Assembly (NCBI GenBank): GCA_043228905.1
Contig: JBHGNT010000021.1
Span: 3,162,001 to 3,226,000 of the forward strand
Length of the DNA stretch: 64,000 bases
Reading direction: 5' to 3'
Source of the DNA: Azolla caroliniana
Taxonomy: Eukaryota; Polypodiophyta
Within the stretch, counting starts at the first letter, position 1; each line of letters starts with the position of its first letter. The notes beneath the pieces are model-generated. The model saw only the letters and a list, made by a program, of their open reading frames with translations. It was not told the DNA's origin and did not search any database. Positions 46,189-53,984 of the stretch are shown one piece after another. The position numbers were made by a program, and so were the translations under genes.

Positions 46189-49100
46189 ACACATACACCC
46201 ACAATCTTTTTAAACCCTCAACAACTTTACCACAATGGACAAACCGATTGGTGTGATCCAATCGTGCGATATGTTGACCAAACGAGAAGGTTCGTGTCAA
46301 GCCAGCTCCGATTGAAGTTATCGATTGTAGAGCAGTAATCCGGTCGAGGGATTTCCGACCGTCGAGAGAAGACCAATGGAGTTTCCGGTCAACACGTTGT
46401 CGTGAAGAAAACCGTCCCTAGGCGGAATCGGCGCACCAAGGCGTGGGAACCGGTTCTTCGCGCGCGCACGCTCCAAGTAGTACATAGAAGCGAGTTAGGA
46501 GGATAATCGGCAGGAACGGGCCCTAACACAAGTGGAGACAAAGACCGCGCGAACAGTCTTTTCGGTCGCGCGCGCGAGCTAAGGAACTGTACGAGTCGGC
46601 GGCGTAACTACGCGGATGCGTGAAGAACGGAGCGGATCCCTGTTCAAAAGGGACAGGGAATAAAGCTGACAGGACGGCCTGCTCGTCGGCCTATATAAGG
46701 AGCAGGAAAGAGCTGTTGCAGGGATCTGGGGCAGAGAGGACGAAGTGCTGTCGGACCGTTTCTGGACGCTTCTCTCTCTGTTTCCTTCCTTCTCGAGCTC
46801 CATAGTTTTTCTGTGCAGGGTTCCGGGGAGGCTCGCGCTGTTTTGAGGAACGCCCGAGTGCTTCCGGCAGCACCTCCGACCTGCTACCCCTTGTGCGTCG
46901 AAGCGAACAAGCATCGGCATCTGTTCGCCGGCCTGTTCGGTTGTAGCCAACCTGTGCCCCATCGAGGGTTGTAGTCGTGTTAGCCATTTTGTTAATATAC
47001 ATTTTTAGTCATTCGCATCTGTCTGTGTCGGTGTCTGTTCGCGTTCTCCGTGCTGAAGGGCCGTGTCCCTGTGTATCCCCGGTCCTGCGTAGCCGGTTCT
47101 CTCCCTTTCTCCTCCCTCGCTTGCTCTTTGGTTCGAGACCCCCGCGGTCCCGCCTCGTTTCCACACGCACTTGCGTAATATCTCGACAACGTTTTTGGCA
47201 TGGGCTTTATGAGATCGACATGCAATGCACTGTCCCATGGGAGGGTTAGATGTAATGTGTAAGTTGTAATATGAAATGTGAATGTGTGAGTGTTAGGTGG
47301 GGTAAGTAGGTGTACCTACGTCCATTCAACTTTTGTAATGATTAGATCTTATTCTATTTAAACCCCACCCAGGGGGTATGAAAAAAAAAAGAGAAATATA
47401 TTAGAGTTACCCCTCAACTGTGTCTATCTCGACTCTTCCTCTCTCTCTTATTTGGTCTTATAGGCCATTTTGGCCTCTTAAAAGACATAAATATATCTAT
47501 CTTTCTTTCTTTTTCTCTCATTCTTCTCATTCTCTGTGCATCTCTCTCTATCTCCCCCCTTACATTCAAACCCCCTTAGGGGGGGGTGGAGCCGATCCAC
47601 CCATAAACATGAACCCTTGATTTCAATTTTGAAAAGACAAGACACTTCGCACATAAACTAACTTGTTTGATTGATTAATTATTTGATTTTCTGATTTGAT
47701 CCATCGACGCCTACATGCATCGCTTCCCTCTCTTTATATAGGTGTTCACATGCATACGATGTATGCGTGGGTGCATGACATGCATTAAATGCATGTGATG
47801 CATGATCGCCATTTGGCGCACATGCATTACATGTGATGCATGATAGCCATCCTGCTCATCTATTCCAATGTATGAAAATAGACATAAGCCATAAGTATGA
47901 TAATGAGAATATAACTACACAAAATAGCTTATCCCAATGGTTTGTACTATGTACTTGATATACAAGGTTATGGGTTCAAGGCTCACAAACGTCACTCAAT
48001 ATAATATTTGAGTTTGTTTTTATGTCGTGAAGCAATCGTAAATTTGGAAAGAAATAAATAAATTGGCCCAAGAAAGGAACCAATCCCAATGGGCAGTTCC
48101 AACGGCTAGTCCCAACAGCCGTCTTTGGCCTATAAAAAAGAGAACTACACCTCATTTTGCAATGATTCCCTAATTCCGAGATTTGCACACACTCTCACTC
48201 TCTCTCTCTAATCCTTTTTGCTCTTAGGAGCTTGTAACAAACCTCTCTTGTAATCACGATTAATTATAATGATAATCAAACATCTATTTGGCTTGATCTT
48301 GTCTAATCCCAACCGTGTTCGCGATTGTTTAGAGACCCCCATATTATAAGGGCATAACACTTGGTATTAGAACAGGACACAAGTTGAGGAGGAAGATGCA
48401 AAGGAAGGAGAAGGTATTCATGGAAAGAGAAGGAGATGAAAGTAGACAAATCGGGAATAGGAAGCGATCGAGAAGCCACAAAGGCAAGAGAACAAAGTGG
48501 AGATCGCGTTAGCACAACGCGCTGAAGCTTTGTTGCAACAAGTAAAGGAGCTAAAGCCTAAGAAGACCAACAAGCAGGTCGAGAAGGAGAAACCACTCAA
48601 GGAAAGCTACGAGAGAGTGTCCCATGGGAGTACGCGGGAACAAGGGAGTCTTCGGTGCTCGAGAAGTGGATCATCAACGTGGAGAGCCACTTGGAGTGGT
48701 GTTGAGTGTGGCCACAAGATTGGGTGGAGGAAGCGAGTGAATTTCTTGAAGGCTACGCCGAGGAGTGGTACCTTCGGGAGTGGCGGAGAAGACCCTTCAA
48801 GGATTGGGAAGACTTCGAGCGACGAGTGTGGAGAGAATTCACCCTAAGGGATGAGTCTTTGGGGAGGAATTGGAGGATTCCGCCCCAAAAAATTGGGAAA
48901 TTAGATCTTGACATTGCAAAATATAAACGGGTAATGACATACCTAACCAATGTGCATGATTGTGACAGGTTGGATGGTTTTCTTGAAGGATTGCAGCCCT
49001 CGGTTTGAGAGGAAGTGGAAGAGTGGGATCCCTCAACTTGGGAGGAGGCGATCAGGATCATGGAATGAGTGGGTGAAGGAGGCGCCCAGCATGAAGACCG

Positions 49101-52100
49101 AGGTAAGAGAGGGGTTTCCCACAAGTGGAGATCACATTCGAGACCGAGATAGGGGGCACAATCAAGATGGAAACAAAGGAGGAACCAACCGAAGTGAGTG
49201 AGCAAGAGTTCAAGGTGAAAGAGTTGCCAACACAAGAATTTGAAATGGAGGTCGATGAAGACCCAACCAAGGAGGGACCCACAAAACAAGAACCCGAGAC
49301 CGAGACCGAGACAGAGTCCAAGTTAGAGGCAAAGGAAGAAACACAAGAAGGGACCGAGGAGATCGAGATCGGGACCGATGAAGTGCCAGACTCAACCCAG
49401 TGCCAACGGGCAGTCCCCAACAGCTAGCCCCAACCTCCATATTTCGCCTTTAAAAAGAGAACCACCCCTCATTTTAATTCATTCCTTGACTCTCAGTTTT
49501 GGACTTCACTCTCTCTCCCACTCTCTAATTAACTTTGCTCTAAGGAGCTTGTAATAAACCCTTCGTATAATCCCAATTAATTATAATGATAATCAATCAT
49601 CGTTTTGCCTTGATCCCTCTGGTTCCAACCAGTGTTTTGAGATTGTTTGGAGAACACCATATTTTAGGGCCACAACAATGATGTCAAACGGACATGCAGC
49701 TCCTACAGCGCTGCATTCCATCACTCTATCTCCCCTACAGAAACCGTCAAACCTTCGTCTTTCATTTTGGCAATTAAAACATGCCTTATATCAATCAGAA
49801 TCACTGTGTGCCCTAACTGTGAATAAAATAACAAATTACTAAGATACTCATGGCTGCATTTAACAGTGCCTGCAGCAATGGATTGTCATAAAGATGTAAC
49901 AAAACTAGGACCAAAACCTCCTCGGGAAAAAGTGGGGGGCACATGCCTAGTCTTTAGGGTCACTCCCTTAGAGACAGTGGAGGAGGGGATGATCCAAGTT
50001 CTCCCTGAACAAAGAAAGAGAACTTATGCTGAATAGACATGGAAACAGACTTTGTGTAGACAACCTGACTTTAGATGGCAAACCAAAGAATTAGAATCAT
50101 TCCATTTGGAAGAGATGGAAGGTAATAGAAAACCATTTTCCATCGATAATAACTGGCCCATAATCAAAAATGGCATGTGTTTATCATCAAATGCAGTAGG
50201 CAACTTAAAAGTATCAATCAGAAGCTGAAAACTCCACGAAACCCTTCACAATAATAGTAGTCTTCAAATATGATTAAATTAATCATTGCGCTTATGTGTC
50301 CTTTTTCATTCAAGCCAAATAGTGTCTTCGAACCTTATTATGCATTTCAGCTTTGCTTTTGGAGGATAATTATGAGAAATACATACAGGATGACGAAAAT
50401 CATGCAATGGATCATTACTTTCTAATGCAAAAGATATGTACATGATAATGAACATCAACGTGGCATGTTTACCATATAGAATGAGCTTACACTAGTTAAA
50501 TTCTGTATGTCATCTTGAATGTAAGTAATATTGTTGCCAGCAAGAGAAAGATCGACCAGATCCTTGAGAAGAAAAACTTGTTCCGGCACTTCGTCCAACC
50601 CTATTAAGTAAAGAGAGAACAATAAAAATATTGTTGAAGCATGAGAGTTGGAGTCTCATACCAAACTTCTACTGAGGAATTGTCTTTTGAGAAAATTCAT
50701 TCCATAATATCATATACAGCCACATTTTTTGTATATTCTTACCCCAAAAGGTACAAACATTTTTTCGATTTTGGTTGGAACTCTATGTCAAGTTGCATTG
50801 ATAGCTTGTCTTTTCAGATAACTCAAAACTTAATATCATATAAAGCAAACCTTTTGTGTGAACTTACCCAATACATGATAGAGTGGCCAACTGTGGCTAA
50901 ATTGTTTTGGTATAACTGTTTTTTTATTATTATTGGAACTCTATGTCAACTTGTATTCCTAGCTTGTCTTTTCAGATGACTCAAAACTTAATATCATATA
51001 AAGCCAACCTTTTGTGTGCTCTTTCCCAATACAGGATAGAATGGCCCACTGTGTCTTGCACTGGGCATTTTATTTTTGTAGCTTGTATCAAGGAGTCAGC
51101 TAGACTTGTGTTTTCAGATAACTTGTTCCTTGATAATATATACATATAGACACTCTTTCAAATGATTTTACCCAACAAACTGACCAACCAAGGCCTCTAT
51201 GTCAACTCATACTGGAACTCATCTGATTGGATGATTAGACCATTAATATCATATGGAGCTTATCTTCATACAGCAGCAAATTCTGGTATTTTGTTTCCTA
51301 TATTCTGTTGGTTTCATGAGCTCTTCTCTTATTTGATAAGCAGTTCCTAGATAAAATAATATGTTTTCAAACAAAACAAAACCTAAAACTTGACCACAAA
51401 GAAAGATACCACAATTGCTGAGGTCCAGTCGGCCTGTGCTAGCGGCAACTGAAATGCGAGCCTGAATGACTCCTGGCAAAAAAAGGAATGAAAATGCATT
51501 AAGACTTCTGATAAAACCAAGAAATTATGTATAAAGCATAATGTTATGCATTACCGCTTGCTTTGGAATGTAGTAGCAAACAATCTTTAACAAACATAAA
51601 ATAATTAGCAGTAATCTATCTATATATGATATCCTAAAAAGCTATTTACATATAGCTTTCAAATTTTAGGCTTCTAACAACAAAAAGGGGAAAGCTGTTT
51701 GAGCTGTTTGAGAAAGCACGCCAAGAAAGAGAAAGAGAAAAGAACAAATTTAGGGGGTTTAAGAGAGGAAATTTGCGAATTTCTGGGATGTTCTGAGATT
51801 GACGAGAACAATAAAATGCAAATGTGTCCCCTTTATGTTTTCTAGGAATTAATACACATAACTATTTAATAGTATATTCCTAAACAAACAATAGGGTTAG
51901 GCTCTCTAAGAAGCCAATGCTGAAGAAGAAGACAAAACAAAACGAAGAGAAGGAATGGAAGCGCGAGGCGAGGATGGGGGGGGGGGGGGGGGGGGGGGGA
52001 GGAATCTCACGTGGAGAAGGCGGTGACGAAACCGCTGTGATAACAGTAGAAACAGATTTGGGGGAGTTCGAAGGCGATGGCCATGGCCAAGGACGACTGT

Positions 52101-52161
52101 GCTGCACCTCTTCTTCCCTCCTCCATGGGACGGAGAGGGTACGCCAGGAACAGCTCAACAT
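23245..52161 (-). CDS. Leucine-rich-repeat / alpha-beta hydrolase fusion protein, 28.9 kb gene
   Basis: Sixteen coding exons: 52161-52011, 51472-51410, 50600-50491, 41811-41692, 41604-41512, 41444-41402, 27319-27210, 27064-26931, 26099-26027, 25933-25856, 25763-25665, 24727-24654, 24566 to about 24455, 24328-24113, 24037-23873 and 23373-23245. The sum is about 589 codons. Residues 1-60 are Ser/Pro/Arg-rich and could be an organelle transit peptide. Ten 23-residue LRRs (about 86-315, consensus LxxLxLxGNxLxxLPxxIGxLxx) run without a break across the two giant introns. The C-terminal half has FGSAPG, DVLYVVD, the nucleophile elbow GDSMGA (Ser about 470), AFCPQVDL, and a candidate catalytic His in DNHRLA (about 558). 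The end of exon 13 is uncertain (weak donor). The substrate is unknown; the LRRs may select a partner. Confidence 0.85.
24753..25034 (-). other. Unassigned open frame in LRR-hydrolase intron 11
   Basis: A 93-codon minus-strand frame inside intron 11 (24728-25664) contains a Cys/His-rich stretch (AHCECGSLYPIHF) and ends near CCCAG|GTGTCT, which resembles a splice donor. I do not recognise a family. The exons on either side already join in phase, so it is not needed for the gene. It could be a cassette exon or a remnant of a mobile element. Confidence 0.2.
27589..28151 (-). repeat. Copia 3' LTR
   Basis: Begins TGTTGGGAAACC directly after the polypurine tract AAGGGGGAGATT and ends CTCTTCA, giving TG...CA ends. 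It has a TATA-like ATATAAGTATAAATA and a CT microsatellite. The last 90 bp match the remnant of the 5' LTR at the other end. A target duplication cannot be tested because the outer end of the 5' LTR is lost. Confidence 0.85.
28162..29330 (-). pseudogene. Copia reverse transcriptase (C-terminal part) and RNase H
   Basis: The RT part has the catalytic YVDDM within ILLFYVDDMQIVGRD, followed by MKDLGLARQILGMHI. The RNase H part has GFTDSDMSADADTSRSTSG, ALSTTEAEYMA, CDSQRAIHLAKN and RTKHI. A stop replaces Lys in KSLYGL-QAPRQW near 29200, and the RT and RNase H parts are in different frames around 28850. The pol frame is broken. Confidence 0.9.
29331..29630 (-). pseudogene. Copia reverse transcriptase, N-terminal part
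   Basis: Contains KWLSAMQDERDSLHENHTYEL and NKWVYKLKPGD, then RYKARIVVKGFQQKKGV and FAPVVK, the usual start of Copia RT. The frame is open here but breaks at both sides, so it is a fragment of the damaged pol gene. Confidence 0.88.
29905..30520 (-). pseudogene. Copia integrase core
   Basis: Shows YFVTFIDDHSR (near 30470), VVRVDNGEEY, and the late catalytic-Glu region PELNGLAERMNRTIMER, then WAKALTTATYVINR and KVFGCLAYVHV. A stop lies between the first Asp region and the rest. The sequence begins abruptly at an HTDVC motif next to the foldback element; the zinc-binding N-terminus is absent. Confidence 0.88.
30527..31506. mobile_element. Foldback element with CAGTGTTGGGC termini inside Copia
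   Basis: Two long inverted arms (about 30527-30935 and 31060-31506) share the terminal sequence CCCAGTGTTGGGCAAAGTCC and continue through AACAGTGTCAAC, CCGGTTCATA and the purine-rich core. The ends resemble hAT termini (CAGTG). No 8-bp duplication is seen (left flank CAGTATGC, right TTTAACTC). About 1 kb of Copia (protease to integrase N-terminus) is missing at the same place, so insertion and deletion may be linked. There is no coding region. Confidence 0.75.
31535..32386 (-). pseudogene. Copia gag
   Basis: The frame covers the UBN2-type gag region (VRLRYQDGSSMGEHMNAFQGL, DEVLGSLSDSCE, LTRVKSSLLDEEARR). A zinc knuckle in a second frame (CFYCGKLGHF-x-KNC) has a stop codon between its His and last Cys. 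The N-terminal part toward the primer site is also broken. It is non-functional. Confidence 0.85.
32387..32492 (-). repeat. Copia primer-binding site and truncated 5' LTR
   Basis: TGGTATCAGAG (32397-32387, minus strand) matches the initiator-tRNA primer site of Copia elements and lies three bases after the LTR end at 32401. LTR identity to the 3' copy is clear for about 90 bp (to about 32492) and then stops, so the promoter half of the 5' LTR has been lost or replaced. Confidence 0.8.
32790..34262. repeat. Palindrome P1: 1.47 kb inverted repeat, arms about 720 bp
   Basis: Left arm about 32790-33530 and right arm about 33545-34262 are inverted copies with almost no loop (centre near 33535). 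Paired blocks are GATCCAATCGTGC with GCACGATTGGACTACAC, GGGCGTGCCAGGTGTTACCC with GGGTAACACCTGGCACACCC, and TATTTAAACCCCACTCATG with CATGAGTGGGGATTTATATA. The arm looks like an LTR-type unit: it has a TATTTAAACC box and a CT-rich stretch. The outer 130 bp are A-rich with a repeated TTTCAAAAAC-AxGGGG phrase. No coding sequence. Confidence 0.85.
34263..35210. other. Spacer between palindromes P1 and P2
   Basis: Starts with a CTT-rich stretch similar (inverted) to about 45870-46000. A 38-bp unit (GTTTGTCTTGGATGATCCTG then TAGAAACCATGGCA) is duplicated in tandem at 34446-34514. The rest is rich in short CGGTTGTC and GTCGGTTG motifs. A frame of 296 codons is open here (34240-35130), but it is low in complexity and matches no family I know. 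Confidence 0.55.
35215..36690. repeat. Palindrome P2: 1.48 kb inverted repeat related to P1
   Basis: Left arm about 35215-35955 and right arm about 35965-36690 mirror each other around 35960. They share CCAATCG, CACATGCGTACC, GGGTAACA and the CCCCCTTGGGAGGGGGGTG-AGCC centre with P1. The outer A-rich tails again carry TTTCAAAAAC-GAGGG phrases. P2 is a diverged member of the P1 family and abuts element P3. Confidence 0.85.
36699..37823. repeat. Palindrome P3: foldback element with TGTCGTGAAG ends
   Basis: Inverted arms of about 425 bp (36699-37124 and 37397-37823) flank a 270-bp middle. The left end is TGTCGTGAAGATTTTC; the right end reads the same inverted with one change. The middle contains a second copy of the right terminus (37130-37245, ending CTTCACGACA), which suggests nested or repeated insertion. 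The flanks are CCGT and ACGT. Arms also carry CATGTGCAATGTTGCACATG, itself a perfect small palindrome. No coding sequence. Confidence 0.85.
38188..40095. repeat. Palindrome P4: foldback element with an internal tandem array
   Basis: The ends are TGTCGCGAAGTTTCG and CGAAACTTTGCGACA, flanked by ACGT on both sides (38184-38187 and 40096-40099). The arms pair for at least 350 bp through GGGCGGGACCACGAGGGTC and the ACCCGAGGTTTGCTTTA block. The left arm continues into a 105-bp tandem array (38476-39190). The right arm carries about two units of the same repeat in inverted orientation (39620-39800). Long frames occur on both strands of the array because the period is a multiple of three. Confidence 0.85.
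38476..39190. repeat. Seven-unit tandem array, period about 105 bp
   Basis: Units begin near 38476, 38578, 38683, 38788, 38893, 38998 and 39103, each with ATGCTCGTACG-CTTTATGAG and ending in a short AC-rich run (AAGACACAAACACACGCAC). The period of 105 is a multiple of three, so an open frame runs through on both strands (269 codons plus, 328 minus). The variation between units is not biased to third positions by eye, so I do not call it a gene. Confidence 0.85.
40640..40698. mobile_element. Fragment of the hAT element family seen at 2895-3523
   Basis: The segment ends CATTGCCGACTCCTA, and inverted it matches the first 60 bp of the intact element (TAGG-TCGGCAATG-CTCGGC, then AAACCGGTTTTAA). 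The other end and a target duplication are not found, so it is a truncated copy. Confidence 0.6.
41838..44215. repeat. Direct repeat pair (41838-42095 and 43965-44215)
   Basis: Two diverged copies share GAAAGAAAGAAGAAAG, AAGAGGCCAAAATGG, GACCAAACAAGAGATT-CATCTTAA and TTAGATATATTGTA. Related short copies occur at about 3562 (inverted), 47455 (inverted) and 59610. They could be LTR-like or simple dispersed repeats; no gag or pol lies between them. Confidence 0.5.
42960..43400. repeat. Diverged tandem duplication of about 240 bp
   Basis: Two copies (about 42970-43110 and 43225-43385) share CACAAGAATGCA, GTCAA-AAGCAAA and GGAGAAATTTTG-G, then GGATATAGTGCA. A shorter third trace is at 43110-43200. 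It lies inside intron 3. Confidence 0.5.
44220..45100 (+). repeat. LTR-like segment upstream of a Ty3-type gag
   Basis: Contains a core promoter-like TATATAAGGAGCAG at 44657, followed by sequence resembling an LTR transcribed region, and then CACAATTTGGTCCCACC near 45020. The last motif resembles the TTTGGCGCCCACC phrase just inside many plant Ty3 elements. The exact LTR ends are not clear. The same TATATAAGGAGCAG box is in the solo LTR at 46398-47188. Confidence 0.45.
45220..45843 (+). pseudogene. Ty3/Gypsy gag, N-terminal fragment
   Basis: An open frame of 207 codons. The Pro/Ser-rich first 100 residues are followed by YHPYVRYTNGPDAEAHIRSF and LNTWQANHSTQRLTNAEID, the conserved start of the plant retrotransposon gag domain. 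The domain then ends abruptly near codon 145. The next bases (from 45660) match, in inverted orientation, the CACAATTTGG segment at about 45000-45025, and no pol follows. It is a truncated gag joined to other repeat sequence. Confidence 0.65.
46141..46180. repeat. AT microsatellite in the P5 arm
   Basis: Twenty AT units at the point where palindrome P1 has CACACCAATG-A(n)-TATGTACACAC, so the microsatellite arose inside the repeat arm. Confidence 0.95.
46398..47188 (+). mobile_element. Solo LTR with ACGT target duplication inside P5
   Basis: A GC-rich 791-bp block starts TGTCGTGAAG and ends CTCGACA, with ACGT directly on both sides (46394-46397 and 47189-47192). Removing it restores continuity with palindrome P1 (GTCAAC-ACGT-TTTTGGCATGGG). 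It has a TATATAAGG box at 46692 and GAGACCCCCGCGGTCCCGCC near its end. TG...CA ends, a TATA box and no coding sequence fit a solo LTR. The short 4-bp duplication is the unusual point. Confidence 0.75.
48084..49677 (+). mobile_element. Short gag-only LTR retroelement (TR-GAG-like)
   Basis: Direct repeats at about 48084-48359 and 49401-49677 end ...CATAACA and ...CACAACA. They share CCTATAAAAAAGAGAAC-type TATA boxes, GGAGCTTGTAA-AAACC and AATTATAATGATAATCAA. Directly after the first copy is TTGGTATTAGAACAGG, a changed methionine-tRNA primer site. The 1.04 kb interior holds only gag-like sequence. Two LTRs plus gag without pol match the non-autonomous TR-GAG class. LTR starts are approximate and no target duplication was found. 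Confidence 0.7.
48497..49427 (+). pseudogene. Gag-like gene of the short LTR element
   Basis: Across two frames the translation shows a coiled-coil start (IALAQRAEALLQQVKELK), then WPQDWVEEASEFLEGYAEEW, DWEDFERRVWREFTL, LDIAKYKRVMTYLT and DGFLEGLQPSV. These are the retrotransposon gag motifs in their usual order. A Glu/Thr-rich tail (49140-49427) follows in another frame. Stops after LEWC and LQPSV break the frame. Confidence 0.65.
50766..51056. repeat. Tandem duplication in LRR-hydrolase intron 2
   Basis: Two copies of about 125 bp, start points 170 bp apart (50766-50895 and 50936-51056), share GGAACTCTATGTCAA, TAGCTTGTCTTTTCAGAT and CTCAAAACTTAATATCATAT. Fainter copies flank them (from 50690 and near 51090). 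Confidence 0.7.
51976..51999. repeat. Uninterrupted G24 run (C24 on the gene strand)
   Basis: Lies in intron 1 of the LRR-hydrolase gene, 11 bases downstream of its splice donor at 52010. On the transcribed RNA it is a C run; on the plus strand it could form a G-quadruplex. Confidence 0.9.
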
Positions 52162-53906
52162 AGTTTTTTGTGACACTCAAAGGGCCTCCTCCTCCACTGG
52201 CTCTCATCTCATCTCATGATTCATCCAAATATATATATATATATATATATTATGTACATATGTAGTATGTATGTTATAATCGATCCACACACACATTTGA
52301 GATGAAATTATGGATGGATGGATGGACGGATTGAACTCATCACAAGTAGGCGATGGCTGGCCATCTCACATCCCGACACACGGACATAAAATCACCCACC
52401 CGATTCATTGCCGCCTGCTATCCGATCCTTTGCCCGCATCACAATCCCGAATGCCCATGCAACACACCGGACCTCGATAATGGGCAAGGAAGGTTATGTG
52501 AGGACCACCTCCGTTTGTTTGTCTCTCTTTTGCTACATAGCCCATCCAAACCATGCACCATTTGCAATCAACAGCAGTAACTTTCAAGTCGATGGGTCTC
52601 TCTTTTGCTCCATAGCCCATCCATACCATGTACCATATGCAATTCGCAGCAGTAACTTTCGAGTCGATGGATATGTTCCAACCATGCGTGTCGTGGGTAT
52701 ATCGGCTCACGAGATCGTACGTACATGAGCGTTTCTTCTATGTCACCCTTTCTATCGTATATGTCTCTCTCTTTGTTAACCCTTTGCTTGTCATAACCAA
52801 ATGTCGAGTTCACACTTGGCATGTGGAAATGTCGATGGAGGTTGCGAGTGCTCACAATTTGCATTGCCCCAATGGTCGAACATAGGCATAAACATCTCGT
52901 AGTATTGAGATTATTGAATCTAGTGGCCACTTTTAGGTTTAGCGTTACAATTACCAATCAAGATGTCCCATGTGTTTTGAAGCAACCCAAAATCATCATT
53001 AACCGAAATGGGAATTCATGTAGTTCTCACTTGCATTGTTAAAAGTAGGCATTACAGGTTAACACACGTTGTAAAAGATTTTCCTTTACGTATAAACAAG
53101 GCATATCGACATACACGAAGTTTACCTTGACATAAAACAATCAACATAGAATGATCTCACCATTATCATTTGAAATTGGAGGTAGAAATGCCCCAGATTT
53201 TTGAGATTTTTTAGAGTAAAACCTTCAAATATCAAGACATACAATGATTAACACTTTAAGTATTGCATTTCTATAAGAGATTTTAGATTTGTCTACACAA
53301 CACTATGTTGCACACTAATGAGCCTTAATCTATTAAAGGTATTGGATTCAAATATACATGGCAACGATATGGTTTGGTGTTTGAGCCTAGAGCAATGGTT
53401 TTGAATGTGTTGCACGTTCATCATTAAAAAGATCACCACGTTTTCGAGTCAAGATCATCACCTTTCGTTGGGAGAAACATAGGTGGAATACATCTACATC
53501 AATAGCAATTGTATTCACAAACACACAATCAAACCTCTAGAAAATCTCCAACAGGCAAAGAAGAGGATGCCTTCGATTCAAAATTCAAATACACAGTTCG
53601 TTTTGTCCAAACCGATTGCACTAGCATGGGATGAGAAAAGGGACAAGACAGAAAAGAATTGTGTCTGAGCTTCCGGTCGGAGATCGTGTCCCCAAGGATA
53701 GTTGGGTGCTTGGGTGGGTAAAGCGGCATGTGTTGCATGGGCCGCCAGTCACCCGAAAGGTCCACGAGACGAATTATCGACACGAAGAAAGAAGAACCGT
53801 GACACAAACACCACACCCATAATTAATCTGGGACGCACTCTTCATTCATCATCATCATCATAAGAAAGCAAAAGCCGTACTTTTGTCCGCCCTAAACACC
53901 AGTGAG
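52162..53906. other. Divergent spacer between LRR-hydrolase and TMEM97-like genes
   Basis: Shared upstream region of two divergent genes. It has an AT microsatellite at 52228-52250 and a GGAT tetranucleotide run (about 52311-52330). A 77-bp unit is duplicated at 52525-52675 (GTCTCTCTTTTGC, CATAGCCCATCCA, GCAGTAACTTTC). No coding region is recognised. Confidence 0.5.
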
Positions 53907-53984
53907 TGTGAAACCTGCATCGGGAAGCCCCCAAGTGTGAAACCTGCGTCAGGAAGCTCTCCACTGTGAAACCTGCGTTCGGAC
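53907..53984 (+). repeat. Three-copy 33-bp repeat ending at the TMEM97-like start codon
   Basis: TGTGAAACCTGC-TC-GGAAGC occurs at about 53907, 53936 and 53965, with the last copy ending 10 bases before the ATG. The array is probably leader sequence. Confidence 0.75.

Larger units (their letters stand above)
45860..47590. repeat. Single P1-type arm (P5), interrupted by a solo LTR
   Basis: From 45860 to 46397 and again from 47193 to about 47590 the sequence follows one arm of palindrome P1: the A-rich tail, CCGATTGGTGTGATCCAATCG, GGTCAAC-CGTTTTTGGCATGGG, TATTTAAACCCCACCC and CCCCCTTAGGGGGGGGTGGAGCC. There is no inverted partner here. An AT microsatellite lies at 46141-46180. The inner CT-rich part has an extra insert of the dispersed GGCCATTTTGGCCTCTTAAAAG repeat. 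Confidence 0.8.
41812..50490 (-). other. Second giant intron of the LRR-hydrolase gene (8.7 kb, intron 3)
   Basis: Bounded by an AGT|GTAAGC donor and a GAGCAG|TTG acceptor, phase 0, between LRR 1 and LRR 2. It contains a repeat pair, a Ty3-like gag fragment, a single P1-type arm split by a solo LTR, and a gag-only LTR element. From about 49680 to 50490 nothing is recognised. Confidence 0.8.
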
